From: Branchiostoma belcheri
Taxonomy: Eukaryota; Chordata; Leptocardii; Amphioxiformes; Branchiostomatidae
Assembly: GCF_001625305.1 (NCBI RefSeq)
Contig: NW_017803954.1
Coordinates: forward strand, 627,094 to 691,093
Direction: 5' to 3'
DNA: 64,000 bases
Shown here: positions 12,101-24,500 of the stretch, piece after piece
How positions within the stretch are numbered: the first letter of the stretch is position 1
How the letters are laid out: the number at the start of each line of letters is the position of its first letter
Notes under the pieces: model-generated
What the model was told of the DNA's origin: nothing
The model's input: only the letters and a program-made list of their open reading frames with translations
Database searches by the model: none
Translations under genes and position numbers: made by a program

Positions 12101-13951
12101 CAGGATCAAGTACAAGACCTGGGAAAATCTGGCATGTTGATGCATTTGTATGATGGTTGTTACACGATTCGTGTACAAGTTGATGAGGGCCAAAAATTGG
12201 GTATTTTCCAAGGCTTTCCAGTACTTCACAATGTTAAGTCTGCATTGCCTCTGAAGCAGCACTTCTAAGTTACATGTAGATGTTATATTTTGGTTCAGTA
12301 ACATTCAGAGTTGCATTTTAAAAATTGAAGGCCTTTTGAACTCCATTTTACTTGCTGTCTTAAAAGTCTTGTTTAAATTTTTCTTGAGAATTACAGCTAC
12401 ATAATATTGCTGGCAACTTCTCTTTTTTATGACGACTTAGTCTTAGTCTAACCACCAGGCAGATGTCCCTAAGGAGTCAGTATGACTTCTGACTCACCTC
12501 TAGCATAAGTGAAAGTACATTGTATGATGTCATGTGCCTCGGGCAGCTCCCAGTGGTCTTGTCCTTAGATATGGGTCATACACAAATGTGAGAATTGCCC
12601 AGTTTCCTTATTAATGTAAAACAAATGGCTTAAAATGTAATCAACATGCCATGCACAGAATATCAAATATCAAAAAAGCAAGCAAATATCTAACTTTTGT
12701 GTGATGTCAAACCATTTGTGTGATTTCAAACCAGTATAAGATTACTTTGAAGAAAATTTTCAAGTTGTCTGCTGTTCTATACAGTAGATTTAAAGATAGA
12801 TAGGAAATACTGTTAACTGTAGTATCTACTCCTCTAGACAGCAGTCTGAATAACATCTTTTGCATAAACCTGGACCATATTTCATTATTTGCATGTACAT
12901 GTATTCCTGTTGATAGCATTTTAAATTGAATACACAAGGTAAAGACTTACTGTTTAGCCCAGCAGTGACTGAGTGCAATGGCCATTTTGACACAATCCCC
13001 CTGTTCTCCCATAATGAAGTGGTTGATCCCCACAAGAAGCCACTAATTCATGACAAGCCTACAGCCGCTTTGTTATGCTGAATGTAACACGTGTATGAAG
13101 GGAATTAGATTCAGTGACTTTAGAAAGCCACTTGTTAATGACTGATGTATGTGCTGCATACAAAGAAGTGTTATGGGGAATGTGTGGTAAAAGGCAGTAA
13201 GATTTTAATCATGATCAATAGAAAATGAGTTTTAACACCTTCTCAGCCAACTATGGCCCATTCTTGGGCCTCAAATGGCCCACAATGCAATGGACACCCA
13301 CACATTTGACTCTAGCTGACACATGAACTCAAACCTGTTTATTGCACCAGTGATTTTCCTTAGAATGAGAGCATAGCTCTTCCCAAGGCAGGTTTGAAGT
13401 GAATTGGGGTAATTTTAGGACAGAAAAGAACTTAAAGTGGAATATTGAAAGGACATGTATGATAAGAAGCAAAGCAAAACTGCCAGAATAGCAAAAGTTT
13501 GATACGAGTGCTTTCCAATAGCTTTAATCCTGACATCCATGCACCAAGCTTTTATTGCTCACAGCAGAACGCAGCAATATGTTTGCGACCATGACATTAA
13601 AGACTATACTCATTTCTCCCTAAAGCATTTAGATGGAGAACATGTCAAGACTGAATGTTCCCAAAGCCCTATGATAAAAAAGAGAGGGCTCCATGTGGTA
13701 AATATTTGATGAGCACCGCAGCAAGCTGTGCGGCCTCAGCGCAGCCTAATAATTTGAAGCTCCTGGTAATGTCATTCAGACCAAGTTTTTGTGCATAAAT
13801 CTCCCCAGTAATCATGGTCGGTGGTTGATGTAATACCCTTGACAATGGCAGATGGCGGAGTGTATTGGATGATGGTGCCTCAGGCTATGATCAAGCTGTC
13901 TTTATGTCTTGCAGTCACGCAAAAATGCCTGAGAAAGAAAATGATTGTAAT
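9164..13951. other. Non-coding stretch with minor local repeats
   Basis: No coding exon or RNA gene is recognised. A TACATGTACATGTA run lies at about 10824-10842 inside a larger inverted arrangement (GTGTAC ... GTACAC). At 12696-12733 a 19-bp unit is repeated twice in tandem. The overlapping 107- and 91-codon frames at 11981-12304 run on opposite strands and have no recognisable motif. Confidence 0.55.
12696..12733. repeat. 19-bp tandem duplication
   Basis: TTTGTGTGATGTCAAACCA at 12696-12714 is followed immediately by the same 19 bases with one change (G to T) at 12715-12733. It is a simple local duplication with no evident function. Confidence 0.9.
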
Positions 13952-13992
13952 GGTGTGTTTGTGTGTTTGTGTTTGTGTGTGTGTGTGTGTGT
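13952..13992. repeat. (GT)n microsatellite
   Basis: Interrupted GTGTTT units lead into nine uninterrupted GT units at 13975-13992. The short valine-cysteine open frame across it is a product of the repeat. Confidence 0.95.
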
Positions 13993-16900
13993 CAAGGGCA
14001 TTAAGTAGGTATTTTTCACATTTGATGTTGCCTTAAGGCAGTCAGCAATAGAAAACAAATTTACCCATCATATTTGAAAAAATGTAGTGTGGTAACATTA
14101 GTTGAATCCTTAAAATTTTGCTAGCTACATATGTATAGCTATATCTGTATAGGCTGGGTTCATAATCATAGACAAGCAAATGATATCTGGAAGTGCAAGA
14201 GTCGTGGTAGTAGAATAGCCAAGTATTCAGCACCATGGATTGAACCAGTTTTTTGTCTCTGACTGGTCTTCCATCATATCCTTGCAAAATGCATCTCTTG
14301 ATTCTTGAAAATGAAAATAGAAAGCCTAAAGTAGTTATGTAAGGAGCATACATGCCAAGTTGGTAAAAGTTCGGAATGACTTTGAGCAAGGACTCCTGTT
14401 CGGAGAATAAATGCAGCAGGAAATGGATTTTCAACCCTAATCAGTCTCACGCAACTGCTTCAAAGCGAAAGTATCAGAATAGCTTCTAATCTTGAATAAT
14501 TAACTTACAGATTACAGAAATCTGGTAGCGGAAGAAAGTTCCCATCTATCAGGATGAATTGTCACACATATGGGAGCGGATTCGGTGCCGTAGTAATGCT
14601 AATGCACGCTGCACCCTACAGACTATTCGTTGCCAGTTAATGGCTGACATTGCATCTGTCACTGTGGAATAGAGGGATCTCCACTGAGGATTGTTGTGTG
14701 GAAGTTCAATTTGTCAGTGGTGTCATATCTGCCTCATTGGAGAGTGAACTGTTTCTCCAATTTCCAACAGAAAACTAACAAATTTATTATTTGGAGAATA
14801 TAGAAGTTGTTTTGTGTGTCTATTTTGATTTGCCAGATGTTGTTTAAAGGCTTTTTTGATTTCTATAAACTGGCCAATTGTTCTGACCTTCTTTACCTGC
14901 AAGTTTTGCCCCATGACAAAGGGCATTGGTTTTCACCATGCTCAATTTAATGCCAATTTGGTCATTGTAAGGTTGTCTAAAATATTTGTACTTGTGTAAC
15001 TTGAAGGATATAAAATTGACTTGATCATGAGACCGATATTGTCATATCTGCAGTAGAATCTTTTGGCATGTTGTTAAGGTCTGTCATGTGCAATTGTAAA
15101 CATGGAGACAATGGATTTTGTGCATAGTGACTAGAAGACAGTCACGCATAATTTTGTAAATTTGACGAAAATTTCAGTTAGTTCTTTCCAACTCAATGGG
15201 CATGTACAATGTATATGGTGAAGAATGTAACAGTCCTTTTACATGTTGGCTGCTGTTTTTCTGCTGCAAATACTGTCATTCTTTTGATTTAAGTTTATCG
15301 TTTTGTGACAGAGAAGTTTATTCTACCCATCTTTCCAAGCCAGGCAAAACGATTCCCTTTAATGTACGCTTTGTCATTATGCCATGCAAATGGATTAGGT
15401 ATTTGAAGGACTTATTGGCCAATGGATTTTTAAAAGCCCCTTTGAAGAAACGCATTAGGATGGAAATAGATGATGCTAATCTTGTTGAACTTTTCAAAGG
15501 GATAATGTGGAAAGGTTGGGGCAAAGCCGTAGATGCGGAAACCTGCAGCCGAGGCTTGTGAATAACAAAATCGTCTCGTCAGCGTGAAGGACTCAGGAAA
15601 CGCAGAGACGTGGAAGATAGCTCTTTTCCACACTCAGTGCCATTGAACATGGGCCTGACAGCAATATCAAACATGACATATTGTATGAAACGATCCTTTT
15701 GAAAGTTTGGTAATACATGTACATGTACATTACTAGTAACTGTCTAGTAGTACAAAATTTACAGAAGTACAGAGCTCTGGGTTCAGTATGCCATAGGATG
15801 TTGAAAACAAAATTGCTGTTAGGCAAGACAACAGCTTGACAATAATTTCTCTCAGCTGTGTAAATGAAATAGTTTTGTAATATGAGTGATGATGATCGAC
15901 ATATACATTGTTTGAAGCGATCTCATCGAGACAATGCTCCTACTGTATCTGGGGGCAAAAATTCCAATCTTTGATTATCATAATGATTTAAGTTTGAATC
16001 ACTTATTATGGAATCCCAGCGTAAAGATTACAAGGCAATAGAGGAAGGAATGCACTGTGAAGAACACCTTTACTAAAACTACCATTCTTGTCAATTTCAA
16101 TTTGGAATCTGTAAATGCAAGCGCTCTCGGTCACAGGGGCATGCAAAGACCAATTTGGACATGAATTTTGTATATGCTATTGATGATGTAGGTTGCCAGG
16201 TGGCAGCCTTCTATTTTGTTGAGGTCATTTAATTTTTGTATTGGGAGTTGGATGGGTGTCCTCTGACTAAGGTACAAGAAATATAATGTGAGTGGAGTAG
16301 AAAAAGAATCAGCATCTTTTTGGATATACATGTGTATTGGTAGGGAATAGCAGAAAGGCAGATATGTAATATATTTTTCCTAACATGGAAGCCTTGAAAG
16401 TAACATAAGTCACATAATGATTCCAAGTTTAAGGCTAACTTAATTATAGTTTTTTCCATACATTGTTCTGTACAGAATTTCAGAACAAGGTATTGAAGTT
16501 AAGTGTCAGTAGAATTGAAGAACTTTATGGAGTTTATGGAAAACAACTTTGCTGTAACTTAGTGTGTTACTGACAGTAAAAGGTATTGGGGCTCTAGATG
16601 GCTGGTATATTTGTTCTTCAGGCTGCCAAAAGGTCAAAGTCACCCACAAGGTTACCAAAATAGCCATTCCAAACAGACGTCAGGTGTGCTGCTGAAATTG
16701 AACAGGATTACTCAATTGTCCTGGGAGGGGCAATCACTGCAGTTTACGACTAGCCTGAGCAACATCACAGGCAACTGATGTAAAAGTTTGGTCATTTCCA
16801 GTGCAGTTTGAAGCCTTAGGTCAAAGAGTAATGCCTCCATAGCCGGTACTGTGGCATTTAAGGGCCAACAAAGCTTTTCAGAAGATAAGGGAGACCTTAA

Positions 16901-18849
16901 TGAGGGTTTTGACTATCCTTTCTAGCTTTGGTTTTATCTTATTCATGGGCAATATCAACATTTAATGTCTAGTAGGTAGAATACCAATGCTATCATTATA
17001 AATTTGATTAACCAGGTTTATTTCCACTAGCAATGAAAAATCTATAGCGTGCGGCCTTTGGTGCTCCAATTTTGTCCCAAACATATCGGAAACTCGAACA
17101 AATCATGATTTAGAATCCATCCAGTTACTTGGAGAATAGTACACCACTAAAGGATAAAGAGAGAATGCTTGAAAATTGAACCAGGTACTAAGTTCTTTAC
17201 TTGAAACTTGTTTTGAGTCTTGAGTTGGTTTAGTTTGCTTGTTCAGATATTGTATTTCACCCAACAAAAAAGTCGCAATGCCGTTGACATTCAAAGCATC
17301 AAAAGAGTTCATGTTAGAATCACAAGGTCACATACCTCCTTACAGTTGTTTTAGCATGGGTACTTTGTGTAGGTTTTGTTATCATAGTTTGTACTGTTAC
17401 ACAGAGTCGTCTTTCCTGGTGGGTTTGCTGGGGACAATAAACACATGCCCTGCTCTTTTGTCAACATGTCATTTATGTGAAATATGCATGGCTGTGTTGT
17501 TTCTGCACCTTCTTTTCTACTTCTGGCTTCTTAAGTCGTCTTGTGTCACAGATAACGACAAGTCTCTACAAGACAAATACTGGGTTCATAAGCTTTCTGC
17601 ACATTCACAAGGCAGATGTGGGACCTTTGCATTGAGACCTGAACATGCATGAATGGAGGCCATACCTTCTTGAAACTCAAGACTCCTGAAAGAAGGGCTC
17701 AAAATGTCAACACATCTTGGAGGTGTTGGACTGAGAGGGTGTTTTGTTCCTTAAGAAAGTTTTCACATCCGTGTCATTTCCCTACTTGAAAATCCCAATC
17801 AATGCTGCATGTAACAAATCAACATCTTTTGTGGTTAAGCAGAACATTGTCGGGTGCACCTTTTTACCTTTCAATTTAAGAAATCAAATTATCAAAATTT
17901 ACTTAACAATTGTGTTTTCCATTTGTTGGTGGGGACTTCATCAAAGGTAATTGTTTAAAAAGTCAGCTTAATCAAATTTGAAAATACTTGTATCCTATGC
18001 TGAATATTCTGAAAAAAAAAACAGGAAAAGAAGAAACAAAAAAGAATTCCACTGCTTCAAGAGGTACTAAAACATGACCATCTGCATTACCGGTAAATGT
18101 TTGCATCACATTGGCTTATTTGTTGTTGATACACTAGACTAGGGAGGATTTTTCAATGACAACCACTCAGAAATGTTTGGTTTCATATATAATTATGGAG
18201 GGATTGATTTTTGTCAACAGTGGAAAAGTTCAATATCATAAAGTCAAATAAAGTGTGTTTTATAGTACAGAGTTTTCATGATTGATGGATATGCCAAAGG
18301 ACGTTATCAGCCAAGAAAGGGTCTGGGAGGCAAGCATTGATTGAGCTGAAATGAAGAAACCTACAGTCATGCGTGGTAAGCAAATTTAACATTTTGTCAA
18401 TGCTGCAAATCAAGTTGCAACAAATGCATAGTTTTCTACCTAAGGACTGATGCATTATAAAATTACCAGCTACTAAGAAAACAATCCATAGATAAAATTA
18501 AAGGACTCAGACTTTGACCACCTGTTTGAATGTGTGGGAAAGTGTATATGATTGACAGAATGTTTGATGGATGAAAGGAGGAATGAAAGGTCATTGACTT
18601 GTGTGCTTAGGCTTTTGTTTAACAAACAATGACATGCTGCAAAGTAGTGTAGAGTTTCTGCTGACCATTGCCTGCTTCCAAAGAAAAGGTTGGGGACCAT
18701 TTCAAATATGAGTATGTTTGGGTTATTCCATTCTTATGATGGGAATGAGGATTTTTTATGAAGGACACTAAGTCACAATTTATATCAATACTATGTCCAT
18801 TTTTGTCATTTCTTGTGGTAATTTTTAAATACCTATTTTATAATAATAG
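13993..18849. other. Non-coding stretch, nothing recognised
   Basis: The largest frames are 137 codons (17239-17652, plus) and 130 codons (14042-14434, minus). Neither shows domain motifs or codon-phase signs that I can defend. A TACATGTACATGTACAT run lies at about 15714-15730. No mobile-element termini were found. Confidence 0.55.
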
Positions 18850-19203
18850 GTCTTCTTCTTCTTCTTATCCGAGTTTTACGTCTATTGATTCCCCGAATCG
18901 GGGGTATAGACGTGCTTGCACAGGTGCATGTTTGGGCTTGTCATTTTGCCCCTCAGCATGCTGAGGTGCACAACAGCAAGCCTGTGCAAGTCTTTTTTTG
19001 AAGCAAGGTTTTTACTGACTGGATGCCCTTCCTAACGTCAAACTCTAAAGTTTTTGACAGCTTTCAGAGACTGGCTGTATGAGGAAATGTGTGTTAAGTG
19101 CCTTTCCAAGGGCACAACATCGGGGTATGTAGTAGGTGGATTTGAACCCAGGGCCGCTGGGTCCCGGGCCGAAAGCCCTACCACTATACCACACGACGAC
19201 ACC
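18850..19203 (-). mobile_element. tRNA-derived SINE with structured tail
   Basis: Read on the minus strand, the element begins with a tRNA-like head. It has a box A-like TGGTATAGTGG (19181-19191) and a box B GGTTCAAATCC (19138-19148), which are the internal RNA polymerase III promoter parts. The middle contains CCTTGGAAAGGCACTTAAC (19093-19111) and AGGAAGGGCATCCAGTCAGT (19014-19033), which resemble the conserved central domain of V-SINE/DeuSINE-type elements of aquatic animals (from memory, not searched). The end folds strongly: CTTGCACAGG at 18915-18924 pairs with CCTGTGCAAG at 18981-18990, and ACGTCTAT at 18878-18885 pairs with ATAGACGT at 18906-18913 around CCCCGA/TCGGGG. A short (AAG)n tail lies at 18851-18866. 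I could not find a clear target duplication, so the outer borders are approximate. Confidence 0.82.
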
Positions 19204-21252
19204 AATTAAACCAATCAGTATGATCTGTGGGAAAATGATGTAATTTCTTTACCTTAACTCATCATATCTAATATAGACCTCTTTGGATATGTCTTAATTT
19301 TACATACATTTGTACTAAGTAATACAATGCCATACTAGTCATGTACTAATTACAAGCATAATTTATGCCGTCACAGGGAGACCAACTATCAGATTTCTGC
19401 TGGAACACTTCCATACATTTTGCTTCATGTTTGATGCAAGGATTGCTACATCTTAATGTGTACTGTTGTACTGATCAGATGCCTTTAACAGTATACAGAA
19501 TCAGGTGTTACCAACATGAAATATCAGACTTTCTCGTCTCTCTTCTAATGCTAACCATACCCTGATTAAATCACCCTTATATTGGCATGCCCAGGTTCGG
19601 CCAGCCCATTTTAGCCCCTTACAGCAGTAGTTTGCGTTGCATAGACTAATGCCAGCCCAACCTCCCAGGTTTTTGTAGTGTGCTCTCCTCTTGTTTGCCA
19701 AAGATTACACCCTAAAAGATTTTTCCCTGCTTAAGTCCTCTCCAGTCATGCTTTCCTTGTGCTGGTTTTTCAAAGAGTAGAAACTGTTGCGCACGTAACT
19801 GGGTCGAAGGATGGTGTGTTGAGTGGAGACTTATGCAGAACCCAACACGTAGATATATTTCGGGTTCTGTGTAGGTCTGGATCAATGTAATGGTGAGGCA
19901 TGATGGGGTACTTAACATACTCCATAATGGATGGCCAGGCTGCTGAATGAAATGAAGTGTTGGCAAAATATGTCAAAACCTTACCTCAGTTGGTTGTGTA
20001 AAGGGCTGGACGTGTTATGGTAACAGATGTAATGGGTCGACCGAGCTGATTAGGGGGTGGGTCCCGTGTTATGGCTTCTGCTTCTGTTTGAATAATCCAT
20101 TCCTCTTCCCAACAGTGGTTACCTCTGCTGAGGAAGTTTTGTTTTCACCTGTGTTTATTTGCTTGTGAGCAGCATGACCCAAAAAGTAAAACCATTTTCA
20201 TGATCAAAAAAACAGCTTGGCTCAAAGAAGATAATCCAGGACCTTTCATGGAACTGAATACTAGTATATCTCTATCAGTATGGCCAGGGTGAAGAAGTCT
20301 TCTGAATTGCTTCCTGAAGATTTGGTTGGATATTGTGTCGTAATGAGCTCATTTTTGTAAGCTTTCTAGGATATGGTTTCAGTAAGATTGATGACTGTCT
20401 TGGTGCCATCTGGGAAATTGAAACAGATAAAACCAGGTACAGCTTAGTGGGGTAAGTCAGTGTCATCATTTTAACAGGCAGGATGAGTGTTTTACTACCA
20501 CAATTATTTATAATTGAATAAGGCAGTACCAACTTAATGCTATGGAAGACATCATCTTGAGACCCCAAATGTAATGTGAAAGTCTAGTATCCAATCCAAT
20601 TTTATATTATCATTAAAGTGATTAAAGTAAATTTGACTCATTTTGCAATGAATGCCCTAAAAATTGTTGTTCATTGTTAGTTTTGTGATTGATTAAAAGT
20701 AATGTGTCGTTTTTGCAGGATTTGCAATGTGCTCAAAGCAGCTTGCTGTTTTATGTTAACTTGTTCCATGTGATGTACATGTACATGTAAGTGTTGTCTC
20801 ATACATGCACTGGTGCTCATCAATCAAAGGCAACATTTGTTCTTCTTTTCCAAGAAAACAGGCCAAAATCATTGTGTGTAGGCAGTATTCATAAAATTGA
20901 GTTTGCGTGGCCTTCTAAGCAAAGCACCGTGTTTTTATAAATGGTATCTGATGGTCGCAGGGGGAGATGGAGGGATGAGGAAGATAAATGAGACAGCTCC
21001 AGACTGCCGGGAACTGCCATTATTGCACCTGCAGCACTATTCACATACCCGATAATCTCACACAGTTATCAGCGATAGAACGTTCCTCCTGATTGGGCAA
21101 GTACATGTATGATTGAAAATGTAGCAGGAGGGATAAGCACCATCCAGCTACATGTACATACATTTTTGTACATGTATGTGTGTATAACCATTTCTTTTTA
21201 AGTTAAGAATTTGGGAAATTTATTTTACAGTAAAGAACAGCTGACAGTTTTG
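19204..21252. other. Mostly non-coding stretch; one possible regulatory block
   Basis: Minus-strand frames at 19501-19701, 19712-19966 and 19770-19976 overlap one another and resemble no family. A donor-like CTGAG|GTAAGG lies at 19985 (minus), but the open frame in front of it ends in TGA one base before the donor. Bases 20940-21110 form a CpG-containing unique block (see findings). A perfect 10-bp inverted repeat TACATGTACA/TGTACATGTA lies at 21149-21176. Confidence 0.5.
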
Positions 21253-21525
21253 CAAAACATGATTTTCATCAAAGCACTGTATCCTTTCCGCCAACATGGT
21301 TAGAGATTTTTTTTTTCAATTCAATGGTAGAGACACAATCAAAGCATGTCCATTGTAAAGCTCTGATTGTTAGATATTCAGAAATCTTTCAAAACATTGT
21401 TATCATCTTTAAAAGGCAATGTTCTGGAACCTTTGCACCAACATGGTTAGATTGTTGAAAGTTGTAGACATGTAATCAAAGCGTGTCCATTGTAAAGCTC
21501 TGATTTCCAAAGAAGAAGACATTCA
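21253..21525. repeat. Two-copy imperfect tandem repeat, unit about 137 bp
   Basis: Unit 1 (about 21253-21389) and unit 2 (about 21390-21525) share, in the same order, AAAACAT, CCAACATGGTTAGA, AATCAAAGC and TGTCCATTGTAAAGCTCTGATT, with many differences in between. This is an old local duplication. No open frame or known family is seen in it. Confidence 0.85.
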
Positions 21526-24500
21526 GAATTTTCACACCTAAGTTTCAGACCTAATTTTTTTACAAGACTCCAAAATGCAGATTGTAAAATGGCTTGCAGC
21601 AGGGTGTCTTCTTTCCAGCACATTCTTATGCAGTTTAAAAAGAAAAATATGAAAAAAACAACAGATTAGGACTGCATTAAGCCCCAGCATGTTTTGCTCC
21701 TTTCTATAGGAAGGCTCCAGAGATTTCACATACTTTTTTTCATGCTCCCATAACTCAGACATAATATAGCTGGAGAGAACTCATTGGTCATGGGTCAACA
21801 ACAAAAGAACCAGCAATCTTACAAATTTGAAGGGATGTTGTCACTCAAGTGGAGTATCATCCTGTTAGTGTGTGGCGTGTTGCCTGGGCTGCTTCCAGGC
21901 ACGTTGTTATTTCCCCACAGATTTCCCCACAAATTGACTAGAACATGATGTATTACACTTATATCTAGGTCAAGGATAATATGGAAATTACCCGTGAGCC
22001 AGCATACTTCCCTCCTACTGGGAAATGACAACCAAAGAGCATATCTACATAAATCTGGGCTTTGCACTTTGGTATTGATTGTGGCTTTTAGAAGACAACT
22101 TCTGTGATCAGATGTATTGGGACCTCGTGTGTGTAAGTCCAATAAACATCTGAGGGTGAAGGGGAGGAACAAGGGAGGAAGGGGTGGAAGGATGAGACTG
22201 AAGTTATCACTATGTACAATGCGGATGTCATGTTTCCTCCAGAAGTAGAACATGCATCTCTTGATAGTAAACCAATATTTTCAAAGCCCTGAAGTTGAAT
22301 GAGTTTGTATGTATACCTCTTCAGTTGCCATATCATTGTCACATCAGACTAAATGATAATACTAAGTACATGTTGTACATTTAGGTGGATGATGCTGTGG
22401 GTGTGCCGTTGTTTGTTCGGAGGAAGTTTTACATTCAAGCTTTCTGTGCATGCTATATGTACCCTTGTACTGAGTTATGTACTATATACATGTAGATAGC
22501 TCCAGTCCTAATCTTATCAGATTAAAAGGCTTAGTCATATCATTTCAGCAACTGAGGATTTTTATCATACAAGTTCTTCAACAACATCTGAAAGTTAAAG
22601 ATTACATCTCTAGCTGTCAGGCAATGATGTAAAGCCTTTTAGTATTCCTCTCTCCTGTGACTGAAGAGCCCCTAATACCCTGCAAATAGCACCATTTTCC
22701 TCTGTCGGAGGATTTATCAGGCCATTACCATGTATAATACTTACCAATCCGGCTTCTCCCAAAGGAACACCCCACTGTTAAAGTCATGAAATCGGTTTTG
22801 CAATGTAGGTCAGTGGAATAATTGTGAATAATTCAAATATCAGAGAACTGCCAAGTGCAACCTTGAGGCAGGTACAATGTAGTGGCTGAAAAGATATGTT
22901 ATCAACTTTGCCATGATCTACATGTAGAATATCTTACCTTACCCGAAGTTATTACCCCTGGCAAAGACAGGGTATGTTGGTTTCTGATCATGATTTAAAA
23001 AGTTGAATGTATTTTCCAGAATTTGTTTTCAGCCTGAGGAACAGGTGATTGCAATCTGATAGAAATGTGTATGATGTATTATACACAAGTGCAATGAATA
23101 GAATTGCTTTCCTAACACTAGCCTATTGGTCTTCTCAGTATAATACAAAAAGAGGTATGATTCAATTTAGATCAGTAATATGATAAAAGGAAAATCTAAG
23201 GTTTCTACTGAAATGTCAAGGATGTGTAGAAGAAGGTGTTACTGTTGTGATGAATGCCAGCGATTACAAGGATTCTGCTATACAACAGGGTCCAGACAAA
23301 GGATCATGGGCTTTGTTCAGGATGGGTTTTATCGAGCCAGCAGTGTCATGGAGGGCTTTAGCGGAAGTAGGTCAGTTGAAAGATTGTCCGTGGGGGTAGG
23401 GCTGAGTTTGGAAAATAATGATGGAACCTGTGTGTTCTTGGAAAGATAGAAAATTCCGTTACTGCTTTTTGGGATGCTAATGAGTAGTGGGCAAAGAAGC
23501 ATTAACCCTTAGGTCAGGGACAGTTGTAGTTGTGCAGGTGGGGAGGCAGTTCAAAGGGTAGTGGATGAATACATGTGACCAAATCAGGATCACCAGATTC
23601 CCTGCTCCAACCTACAAGGCCTTTAGTCAATTTGAAAGCCAGCAATCATTGAATAGCACCTTATCTCTCTCTCAATACAGCAGTGCTTCCTTTTGACTGG
23701 TTTGTTTGAAGATGAAAATCCTAGAAAGTATAAGAAGACCTAGAAAAACAGCATACCATCCTGAGACCTGGTAATCCAATGCAACATGCTGAAAAGTTGG
23801 TGATTTGAAGTTCATGTTCCCAGATACTGTACATGTAAATGACTGTCTTTTTAAGTGTGAACTTACATGATTGTACTTTCCATACGTTATTTTTCATATG
23901 CAAAAAGTATTGTTGATTTAAAAGAAAAGATATGACTTTGAGATGGTCCCTCTCCTTCCTTGTGTGATCATGTAAGACTAGTACAATGATGCAGGAGTAA
24001 CCAGGTGAAGAGGTCATGTTGGGCACAGGTAGCTATAGCAGAGCCTTGCCTACCTGTAATTGAATTCCCTTATCTCAGCCCTTAACGTCTCCCTGGTAGC
24101 TGTAATCACCATCATGCATGTCCTCGCTACCCTAGAGCTGTCCATATCAGGTGTTAATTGTAAAGTGATAAGTTTTCTCCAACACATCTATTATACAAGG
24201 GCTGTTCAAGATGACCAACAAGATAGGGAACAAGATGGTAGTTAGACATTTACCCCCTGCAAAGAGTTGTAATTACTCAGACACCAGTCCTGTGTTTACT
24301 ATATCATGTATCATTTTTTTGCTGGCTTCTTTGTCCATCATTCTTTCGCTTTTTCATGGAGCAGTCAAAGACTGTTGGTCAATTAATGAACAGAACAAGA
24401 TTTACAAGGTTGACACTTCTGGACTGCAGTATCCAAATGTTTGTTTTTATAGTCTCTCACAGTCTATGCTGAGAAGATTGAGAATCATCGATTCATGGAT

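Noticed and set aside
17239-17652. 137-codon plus-strand frame as a gene
   Set aside because: No recognisable domain, no consistent splice or start context, and within the range expected by chance in 64 kb.
19985-20150. Minus-strand 52-codon open stretch ending at a good donor (CTGAG|GTAAGG)
   Set aside because: The frame ends in TGA one base before the donor, has no acceptor with a pyrimidine tract and no methionine start.
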